A program made the translations under genes and the position numbers. DNA of 13,661 nucleotides, taken from positions 1 through 13,661 of the forward strand of contig JAGAXP010000225.1 in NCBI GenBank assembly GCA_017940955.1, in the 5' to 3' direction. Every line of letters starts with the position of its first letter. Within the stretch, counting starts at the first letter, position 1. Of the stretch, positions 6,358 to 12,174 are shown one piece after another. The notes under the pieces were generated by a model. It did not search any database and was not told where the DNA came from. It saw only the letters and a program-made list of their open reading frames with translations. The stretch comes from Oribacterium sp. (GTDB lineage Bacteria; Bacillota_A; Clostridia; Lachnospirales; Lachnospiraceae).

Positions 6358-8781
6358 ATGTTTCGAAAACACATTGCTTTATTGACCACACTGGCCCTTA
6401 TGACCGGGCTTATTTCCTGTTTTCCCAAACCGGCACAGAATAACCCGCCGACAGAACCTGCTGCAGAATCGGTTGCAGAATCGGAAGCTGCAGAAACCAA
6501 AGAAGCCGATGAAGATAAATCTTCCGATGATTCCTCACCTGCTGCGGAAGTAAAGCCGGATTCCAATTCCAAAAAAACTGACGTTAACTGGATGGAAACG
6601 ATACAACGTGAGAAGAAAGCATTAGTCTTTGAAGACGGCATGGCTCAGCCTATTCTCACTTACACGAACCTGAGAGACAGTGATTATACAAATGACGGCA
6701 GTGACATCCTGAGATTCTGTGTTTATATCGAGACCGATCATGACACTGACGGCGACGGAAAAGCGGACCTTGTGGAAGCTCTGGTACAGGTTCCGAGGGC
6801 TGCTGCCGAAGGCGATTTCAAGGCTGCAACCATTTATGATCCGACTCCCTATGGCGCCGGTACGGTTAACGAGACCGAGCAAAACAGTAAAATGCTTTTA
6901 AACAAGACCCCGTTTGATTACGATAAGCTTTACGAGCCCGGACAAAAGCGTAAGCCTAAAGGAAATATGACAACTCTTGAGGCAGCTGAAATTGCATCTC
7001 CGGAATGCTGGAACTACAAAGTGCCTGTTACAGGCGATATCGGATACACCTATGCGCAATTTTACGATTATTATCTTGTAAGAGGCTTTGCGGTTGTTGA
7101 AGCGGGAGGTATCGGTACCTATGGTTCGGAAGGCTTTGAACTCTGCGGCTTTGATCTCGAGAGAGATTCACACAAATGTGTTGTGGAGTGGCTGACAGGC
7201 AAGAGAACCGCTTATACAGATCCGTACAACAACATTACCATCAAAGCAGACTGGTCAAACGGCAATGTTGCCATGACAGGCTGTTCCTACGGAGGTACTC
7301 TTCCGTTTGAGGTAGCCACATCCGGAGTTGAGGGACTGAAGACCATCATCCCGTTTGCAGGTATAGCTTCATGGTACGATTACACCAACTTCCAGGGTGT
7401 GCCCAGGGTAAATGATGCGGCCTACGCGTACTCACTTGCATCCTATAACAGCGGTGCTGCTTTCCTCGATGATCAGTGGACTGTGGTAAATGATGACTAT
7501 GCATCCTTCCTGTGGCAGTTCTCAGAAGATCAGGAAGCCACTAACGGAGATTATGACGACATTTGGGAGAGGCTGGATTATACACTTGATCCATCGAAGA
7601 TAAACTGCTCTGCCCTCATAGTTCATGGAATGAACGATTTTAATGTTACTACCAAGCAGTCTGATCTCATGGCAAGAGCCTTCGAAAGCGCAGGACAGCC
7701 ATATAAGCTCGTGCTCCATCAGAACGGTCACTCCACACTTGACGGAATGCTCATAAATGATGAACTTTGGCAGAATATCATGAATAAATGGCTTTCCCAT
7801 TACCTCTATGATGTCGATAACGATATAGAGGATATGCCTATGGTTTCGGTTCAGAGCAATGTTGACGGTTCCTTCAGGACATATGATACCTGGGCAGATT
7901 TCAGGTACCACACATTTGACTATGATAAGAAAGTCAATCCGGACAACTTCAATCACGTGGACACTACAGCTATAGGGTCAACCTTTGCCAAGTACTATCA
8001 GAGTACCGATGAATTCGGAAGAGAAAATATAAGAGACAATTACTATCTGTCATTACCGGACAGCGTACATGCGAAATATGTATATGAAGTTCCGGATAAC
8101 TATACCTTCACAGGTGTTCCGGAAGTGCATCTCAAGCTGTCAACTAAAGATGTTACAAAGGACGGAATGGTGGTTTCCGCAATGCTTCTTGATACCATCG
8201 ATGGCGAAGAAAGCTTCAAAGCTTATATGACTAAGCAGAGGATTTATGATACCCTTCCCACCAGGACATTTGGAGCTGCAGAAACCGGAGGCGGACTGCC
8301 CTACACTAAGGTTAAGGAATATGTACAGAGCAATACCACAGCAAAGCTCATCACCTTCGGATATACCGATCTCAAGAATCCCGGCGGCGGATATGAAGGA
8401 AAGGATTACAGAAGACGCACAGAGGAAATGAATGCCGGCGAGTACTATGACTATACAATCTATCTCATGCCAACATCCTATACCTTTGAGCCGGGACACA
8501 AGGCAGTGCTCATCATCACCGGCTGGGATCCGTACAATGACATCCTTGATGAGGACTTCAAGAACGGTCTGGTAACAGACTCTGTGGATTCTTCATATAC
8601 CTATGCTTTCAATATCGACAACGAAGCTCTGGAGATGAGATTCCCGGTTATCGCAGGATCACCTGAAGATGTGGATGTGGCAACAGAAAGCGAACTCGAC
8701 AGAGAAGAAATTATTGCGACCGAAAGTGACCTGAAGAAAAAAGAAATAATTGCTACTGACAGCGAAACGAAAAAAGAATGA
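6358..8781 (+). CDS. Lipoprotein Xaa-Pro dipeptidyl-peptidase-like serine hydrolase (S15)
   Basis: An 807-residue exported hydrolase. Residues 1-20 form a lipoprotein signal peptide with lipobox LISC (Cys21), so it should be lipid-anchored outside the cell. Residues 22-75 are an acidic, Ala/Pro/Ser-rich linker. The alpha/beta-hydrolase domain follows: nucleophile Ser310 in TGCSYGG, Asp427 in HGMNDF and His458 in QNGHSTLDG. The spacings of 117 and 31 residues are close to those of lactococcal PepX. From about 490 to 765 is a beta-rich PepX C-terminal domain. A DTDGDGKAD segment (129-137) looks like a calcium loop. The C-terminus carries three imperfect repeats (ATESELDREEII, ATESDLKKKEII, ATDSETKKE). 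ATG 6358 has AGGAGG six bases upstream. It likely removes dipeptides from proline-containing peptides; an esterase or acylase of the same fold is the main alternative. Confidence 0.9.
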   Translation: MFRKHIALLTTLALMTGLISCFPKPAQNNPPTEPAAESVAESEAAETKEADEDKSSDDSSPAAEVKPDSNSKKTDVNWMETIQREKKALVFEDGMAQPILTYTNLRDSDYTNDGSDILRFCVYIETDHDTDGDGKADLVEALVQVPRAAAEGDFKAATIYDPTPYGAGTVNETEQNSKMLLNKTPFDYDKLYEPGQKRKPKGNMTTLEAAEIASPECWNYKVPVTGDIGYTYAQFYDYYLVRGFAVVEAGGIGTYGSEGFELCGFDLERDSHKCVVEWLTGKRTAYTDPYNNITIKADWSNGNVAMTGCSYGGTLPFEVATSGVEGLKTIIPFAGIASWYDYTNFQGVPRVNDAAYAYSLASYNSGAAFLDDQWTVVNDDYASFLWQFSEDQEATNGDYDDIWERLDYTLDPSKINCSALIVHGMNDFNVTTKQSDLMARAFESAGQPYKLVLHQNGHSTLDGMLINDELWQNIMNKWLSHYLYDVDNDIEDMPMVSVQSNVDGSFRTYDTWADFRYHTFDYDKKVNPDNFNHVDTTAIGSTFAKYYQSTDEFGRENIRDNYYLSLPDSVHAKYVYEVPDNYTFTGVPEVHLKLSTKDVTKDGMVVSAMLLDTIDGEESFKAYMTKQRIYDTLPTRTFGAAETGGGLPYTKVKEYVQSNTTAKLITFGYTDLKNPGGGYEGKDYRRRTEEMNAGEYYDYTIYLMPTSYTFEPGHKAVLIITGWDPYNDILDEDFKNGLVTDSVDSSYTYAFNIDNEALEMRFPVIAGSPEDVDVATESELDREEIIATESDLKKKEIIATDSETKKE

Positions 8782-8829
8782 GTAACTAATCTCTCCGTAA
8801 CAGTTCAGTCGGTGGTGCTGCGATCATCC

Positions 8830-8848
8830 TTCTGATCCTTAATCAGAA
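8830..8848 (+). terminator. Weak hairpin after the S15 gene
   Basis: TTCTGAT (8830-8836) pairs with ATCAGAA (8842-8848) around a five-base loop, 49 bases after the S15 stop codon. The following sequence is only moderately T-rich. The hairpin at 8926 is a much better terminator. Confidence 0.25.
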
Positions 8849-8925
8849 TGTAGTCTTTGCTCTGATGGGTATGATTTCATAGCAAACAGAAAAATTAACA
8901 AAATTGAAAGCTGATTTAAATATCA

Positions 8926-8961
8926 AAATACCGGCTCATTCAGGATGAGCCGGTATTTATT
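8926..8961 (+). terminator. Strong terminator after the S15 lipoprotein gene
   Basis: Perfect 14-bp arms (8926-8939 and 8945-8958) contain the GC-rich core ACCGGCTCAT and close a five-base loop. The right arm ends in TATTT and continues TATT. An A-run on the left makes it potentially bidirectional. It lies 144 bases after the S15 stop and only 27 bases before the next gene's ATG, which is unusually close. Confidence 0.75.
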
Positions 8962-8987
8962 CACTATCTTTGATCCCGACCTGTCTT

Positions 8988-9788
8988 ATGAAACAATTAT
9001 CACTTTTTCCGGAACAGAATACAGATCCGAGAACCCCCATGACGGTTAACTGGAACCTGTGGCATGGCTGCACCAAAGTAAGTGCAGGGTGCCTTAACTG
9101 CTATATGTACCGTCGGGACGAAGCAATCGGTAAAGATCCATCTGTGGTTCAAAAAACTGACAGCTTCAACCTCCCGGTCAGGATTCTCAGATCCGGCCCT
9201 AATAAAGGAAGATACAAAATCCCCGGCGGATCCCATTTTTATACCTGCTTTTCTTCGGATTTCTTTCATCCTGATGCGGACGAGTGGCGTGATGATGCTT
9301 GGAAGATGATGTATGAACGTTCCGACTGTACTTTTTTCATGATCACGAAAAGACCGGAACGGATAGAGGAACATCTTCCGTCAGGTTGGGGAAAGGGGTG
9401 GGAGCATATAACCATAGCGGTAACTTGTGAGAATCAGGACATGATCGACAAGAGACTGCCCATATATCTTTTGCTGCCGATTTTCCATCATTCTGTAATG
9501 ATAGAGCCAATGCTTAGCGCCGTAGACCTCCGCGCATATATAGATAAATACAGAGTCTCCGATGGGACTCCTGTCATAGAATCAGTTTCTGTGGGCGGTG
9601 AATCCGGGGCCAACGCAAGGATATGTGACTATGCCTGGGTAGAGGATGTCCATGCTCAGTGTGTAGAAAACGATATCTCATTTTACTATCACCAAACCGG
9701 AGCTAAACTTCTGAAAGACGGAAAGATTTACAACATTCCACGGCCTATGCAGCATTCCCAGGCGCATAAGGCGGGACTTGATACCTGA
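8988..9788 (+). CDS. DUF5131 (phage Gp37/Gp68-like) protein with radical-SAM-like cysteines
   Basis: A 266-residue protein that I recognise as DUF5131, the phage Gp37/Gp68 family. The signature WHGCTKVSAGCLNCYMYR gives Cys28, Cys35 and Cys38, a C-x6-C-x2-C cluster reminiscent of a radical-SAM iron-sulfur site. Further family features are SDFFHPDADEWRDDAW, FFMITKRPER, VTCENQ and GGESG. Some members are annotated as phage proteins, but the biochemical role is unknown. The length suits the family and both ends look complete. The start is uncertain: ATG 8988 has no ribosome site, nor does TTG 8970 or ATG 9039, and the frame is closed upstream by a stop at 8946. The strong terminator ending at 8958 leaves little room for a promoter; a TTAACA at 8895 with a poor -10 is the only candidate. 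A terminator follows at 9821. Confidence 0.82.
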   Translation: MKQLSLFPEQNTDPRTPMTVNWNLWHGCTKVSAGCLNCYMYRRDEAIGKDPSVVQKTDSFNLPVRILRSGPNKGRYKIPGGSHFYTCFSSDFFHPDADEWRDDAWKMMYERSDCTFFMITKRPERIEEHLPSGWGKGWEHITIAVTCENQDMIDKRLPIYLLLPIFHHSVMIEPMLSAVDLRAYIDKYRVSDGTPVIESVSVGGESGANARICDYAWVEDVHAQCVENDISFYYHQTGAKLLKDGKIYNIPRPMQHSQAHKAGLDT

Positions 9789-9820
9789 ACTAACCGGATC
9801 AAAACATCCTTGCATCTGTT

Positions 9821-9873
9821 AGTATATTTGACGCCCGTCAAATATACTTCTATATACTCTTATATACTTTTTC
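9821..9873 (+). terminator. Terminator after the DUF5131 gene, with 10-bp phased TATACT repeats
   Basis: AGTATATTTGACG (9821-9833) pairs with CGTCAAATATACT (9836-9848), giving a stem of about 11 bp after allowing for the tight loop. T-rich sequence follows and ends in TTTTT. TATACT recurs at 9843, 9853 and 9863, exactly ten bases apart. The rest of the gap to 10001 (about 130 bases) shows no gene or clear signal. Confidence 0.65.
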
Positions 9874-10001
9874 AGGTCTTCGACACTTTTTATCACATCA
9901 TCTTCCTGTAAATGGTATATATCTCCCTGAAATAACACACAGATAAGGTCTTTATCCCCATAAGTACTGTTTTCCATAAAGTTTGTATAAGATGGTCCTC
10001 A

Positions 10002-10051
10002 AAACCCACCGGGGACGGTTCTCGCCGTCGAGAACCGTCCCCGGTGGGTTT
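10002..10051. repeat. GGGGACGGTT palindromic repeat, copy 2
   Basis: Perfect 23-bp arms (10002-10024 and 10029-10051) enclose CCGT, so this 50-base element is fully palindromic apart from its loop. It matches copy 1 at 40 of 42 core positions. Here it lies 13 bases beyond the stop codon of the leftward ECF gene. On the minus strand it is followed by TTTTG, so it probably terminates that transcript. On the plus strand it would also block read-through from the DUF5131 side. Confidence 0.88.
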
Positions 10052-10064
10052 CTCCGGTTTACGC

Positions 10065-10628
10065 TTATTGATGTGCTTTTTCCTTTTCACCTGAATTAAT
10101 CGGAACAAGCTTCGTACGATTTAATGCTATCATTACCGCAGGAATCAATATAAGCTGAAGGGCAATACCCGGTATGGCTCTAAGCAATGCTCCTGCCATG
10201 AATGCCTGGAACGTAAAAGCATTACCCTTAAGTCCCAGAAGTACTGTCTGGACAATACCCCATACAACTCTGCCCGCAACCATTGCTATAAGGAGGCACT
10301 TGTATAAAGCCTCCGTGCACTTCCACTTGGAATGACTGTAAAGATAACCTGCCACAAAAGCATAGGTTGCAAGTTCAAAGGCCATACCTATGGCAGTCGG
10401 ATACATCGGTGGCATACCAAAAATCATCGACCTTAAAATCGGCAGGATAAATGCCATGGGTGTCCCCCACTTTTCTCCGACGATAAGCGCACATAAGAAT
10501 GCCGGTATATGCATCGGTAATAACATACTTCCTATCTGAGGGATCTGCCCTGTCATGAATGGAAGCATCAAACCTATTGCCAGAAACATTGCCGTAAGAA
10601 CCATTTTCTTTATTGAATCACTTTTCAT
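10065..10628 (-). CDS. ECF transporter S component (substrate-binding membrane subunit)
   Basis: A 187-residue hydrophobic protein with about five to six membrane helices and a lysine-rich C-terminus. The N-terminal helix has the AxxxA pattern (Ala13, Ala17) that S components use to contact the shared EcfT subunit. A polar LPMHIP segment (37-42) and the glycine-rich following helices resemble ECF S components of the vitamin-uptake class. No EcfA or EcfT gene is in the window, so it would use a group II energising module encoded elsewhere. ATG 10628 has a modest GAGGG ribosome site about eight bases upstream. The gene lies 143 bases downstream of a DUF362 gene on the same strand; this leader holds the repeats at 10657 and 10736. 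The substrate is unknown: a vitamin or another small cofactor precursor is likely. I see no recognisable vitamin riboswitch. Confidence 0.85.
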   Translation of the reverse strand: MKSDSIKKMVLTAMFLAIGLMLPFMTGQIPQIGSMLLPMHIPAFLCALIVGEKWGTPMAFILPILRSMIFGMPPMYPTAIGMAFELATYAFVAGYLYSHSKWKCTEALYKCLLIAMVAGRVVWGIVQTVLLGLKGNAFTFQAFMAGALLRAIPGIALQLILIPAVMIALNRTKLVPINSGEKEKAHQ

Positions 10629-10656
10629 ACTCTCACCCTCTCATCCAACAACGCTG

Positions 10657-10691
10657 TTTTTCATCCGTAATATCTGACATACAGATGTCAG
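10657..10691 (-). repeat. Palindromic 30-bp repeat, copy B, in the ECF leader
   Basis: Bases 10657-10686 match copy A (3200-3229) at 28 of 30 positions. Here the best inverted repeat is CTGACAT (10674-10680) with ATGTCAG (10685-10691) around ACAG. It starts 29 bases upstream of the ECF gene's ATG. No T-run follows the stem on the minus strand, so an operator or structured leader is more likely than a terminator. Confidence 0.55.
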
Positions 10692-10735
10692 TCCGGTCGT
10701 CTTTATATATCTACATTCATCGCTTTTTTATTCCA

Positions 10736-10746
10736 ACATACAGATG
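10736..10746 (-). repeat. Second ACATACAGATG unit in the ECF leader
   Basis: ACATACAGATG is identical to 10677-10687, giving an 11-bp direct repeat spaced 59 bp in the DUF362-ECF gap. It may be a second half site for the same DNA-binding protein or an RNA element. Confidence 0.35.
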
Positions 10747-10771
10747 CATATCTTTATGGCTTCTGTATACT

Positions 10772-11893
10772 TTACATGGTTATCAATTCATATTCACGCG
10801 TTCCAAGTCCGATTTTTTCCGCATGTTCCAATGTTTCTTTCCATCTGACATTCGGATTGGAATCAAAGAAATGGTCGTGATGGTGATGCCAGCCGGGTTT
10901 TTGTAAATTGTCGGAAAGCTGACTGTTGGGCATAGGGGTCGATCTGAGACAAGCATCCACGCATGCCTGGTCAAGGGCAACCGGATCAAATGAAGCAAAA
11001 AATCCCACATCCGGAAGTATCGGAGCATCATTTTCACCATGACAGTCACAATTTGGCGAAATGTCACGGACCAGACTGATATGGAAACAGGGTCTTCCGG
11101 TGCACACTGCGGCACAGTACTCAGCCATCTTGCGCCCAAGTATCTCATTTGCATCAGCGTTCAGGTTTTCAATCGCATCAAATCCGCAGGCACCTATACA
11201 CCGACCGCAGCCCTTGCACAGATTCTGATCAATATGAGCTTTTTTATTCTCATAGTAAATTGCATTTGAGCCGCATTCCTTTGCACACCGGCCGCAGCCG
11301 CGGCACATATCCTCATGAACCGTCGGATGTCCGCTGTTATGCTGCTGCATCTTACCCGCACGGCTTCCGCAGCCCATTCCTATATTTTTGATCGCACCGC
11401 CGAAGCCGGTAGACTCATGTCCCTTAAAGTGTGTAAGGGAAATAAAGATATCGGCATCCATAACAGCCCTGCCGATATAAGCCTCCTTACAGTACTCACC
11501 ATTTGGCACAGGAACCTCTATATCATCCGTTCCTCTGAGACCATCTCCTATGATTATCTGACATCCTGTGGTGATGGTATTGAAGCCATTGATATTGGCA
11601 CAATCCAGGTGTTCAAGAGCATTCTTACGTGAGCCCGGATACAAAGTATTGCAATCCGTCAGAAACGGGATCCCTCCCTGCTCCTTAACCACATCAGCGA
11701 CAGCCTTGGCATAATTGGGCCTTAAATATGAAAGGTTTCCAAGTTCACCAAAGTGCATTTTGATGGCTGCAAACTTCCCGTCCATATCGATGCTGCCTAT
11801 ACCTGCCTTGCGAATAAGCTTCTGCATCTTGACAGTCAATGACGTTCCCACAGTTGTCCTGAAATCCGTAAAATATACCTTTGATCCGGCCAT
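10772..11893 (-). CDS. DUF362 protein with two 4Fe-4S ferredoxin motifs
   Basis: A 373-residue protein. Residues 1 to about 190 and 245-330 belong to the DUF362 fold (conserved ISLTHFKGHESTGFGGAIKN, 151-170; FASFDPVALDQAC, 299-311). Between them are two ferredoxin motifs: Cys197-200-203-207 and Cys226-229-232-236, each CxxCxxCxxxC, so two 4Fe-4S clusters are expected. More cysteines occur at CDC (282-284), and a histidine-rich WHHHHDHF lies at 335-342. There is no signal peptide, so it should be a cytoplasmic redox protein; the reaction is not known to me. ATG 11893 is chosen because AGGAGG (11898-11903) lies four bases upstream; an in-frame codon at 11923 would add ten residues without support. 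It has its own promoter at 11941-11969 and precedes the ECF gene on the same strand, possibly co-transcribed. Confidence 0.9.
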   Translation of the reverse strand: MAGSKVYFTDFRTTVGTSLTVKMQKLIRKAGIGSIDMDGKFAAIKMHFGELGNLSYLRPNYAKAVADVVKEQGGIPFLTDCNTLYPGSRKNALEHLDCANINGFNTITTGCQIIIGDGLRGTDDIEVPVPNGEYCKEAYIGRAVMDADIFISLTHFKGHESTGFGGAIKNIGMGCGSRAGKMQQHNSGHPTVHEDMCRGCGRCAKECGSNAIYYENKKAHIDQNLCKGCGRCIGACGFDAIENLNADANEILGRKMAEYCAAVCTGRPCFHISLVRDISPNCDCHGENDAPILPDVGFFASFDPVALDQACVDACLRSTPMPNSQLSDNLQKPGWHHHHDHFFDSNPNVRWKETLEHAEKIGLGTREYELITM

Positions 11894-11940
11894 ATTACCT
11901 CCTATAAATTGTCCCGAAAACAAAACTTGTGATAAGAAAT

Positions 11941-11969
11941 ATTTTACATCATTACTGTTTTACAGACAA
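11941..11969 (-). promoter_or_regulatory. Promoter of the DUF362 gene
   Basis: On the minus strand TTGTCT (11964-11969) and TAAAAT (11941-11946) are separated by exactly 17 bases. Transcription would begin near 11934, about 40 bases before ATG 11893. Confidence 0.6.
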
Positions 11970-11986
11970 TTTATCCGGAATAAAAT
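11959..11986 (+). promoter_or_regulatory. Possible rightward promoter overlapping the DUF362 promoter
   Basis: TTTACA (11959-11964) and TAAAAT (11981-11986), each five of six to consensus, are 16 bases apart on the plus strand. It would start transcription near 11993 and run towards nrdD through a leader of about 180 bases. It overlaps the leftward promoter face to face. AT-rich sequence makes such matches common. Confidence 0.35.
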
Positions 11987-12016
11987 ATTTTTTGGGTAGG
12001 CGTGTTTTGGGAGGAG

Positions 12017-12055
12017 ATGTGTGTTGTAAAGAAAGCTGTAGTTAAGGCACTGTAA
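12017..12055 (+). CDS. Possible 12-residue leader peptide upstream of nrdD
   Basis: The frame reads MCVVKKAVVKAL then TAA. A strong GGGAGGAG sequence ends directly before its ATG, so the ribosome site is good but closer than normal (two bases after GGAGG). It would be translated only if the rightward promoter at 11959 is real. No homolog is known to me, and the sequence may be accidental. Confidence 0.2.
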   Translation: MCVVKKAVVKAL

Positions 12056-12068
12056 AGCACGTCACCAA

Positions 12069-12115
12069 CCACAATATCTTGCGTTTTACTTACAATATGC
12101 GTCTACATATTGAAT
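12069..12115 (+). promoter_or_regulatory. Tandem NrdR boxes in front of nrdD
   Basis: The NrdR core consensus is CwAtATaTwG. CAATATCTTG at 12072-12081 matches nine of ten and CTACATATTG at 12103-12112 also matches nine of ten. The cores are 31 bp apart, about three helical turns, as expected for paired NrdR boxes. The second box overlaps TTGAAT (12110-12115), a plausible -35 with TATCGT 17 bases further on. An intermediate half site, ACAATAT, lies at 12092. NrdR would repress nrdD when dATP is plentiful. The nrdR gene itself is not in the window. Confidence 0.75.
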
Positions 12116-12174
12116 CCGCAACCCCTTTGTGTTATCGTTACATTATCACAAAAAACACAGGGGGGATGGATCCT

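Noticed and set aside
7522..7956. 144-codon minus-strand frame inside the S15 gene
   Set aside because: It is a shadow of the S15 hydrolase catalytic domain, with no ribosome site or domain.
9893..10108. 71-codon minus-strand frame reading through palindrome copy 2
   Set aside because: It overlaps the end of the ECF gene in another frame, its middle is just the translated palindrome, it has no ribosome site, and the sequence matches no family I know.
10629..10771. Possible vitamin riboswitch in the ECF leader
   Set aside because: I could not find conserved elements of TPP, cobalamin, FMN, folate-type or preQ1 riboswitches; only the repeats at 10657 and 10736 stand out.
11894..11923. Longer N-terminus for the DUF362 protein
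   Set aside because: The extension would be translated from the leader that contains the AGGAGG site for ATG 11893.
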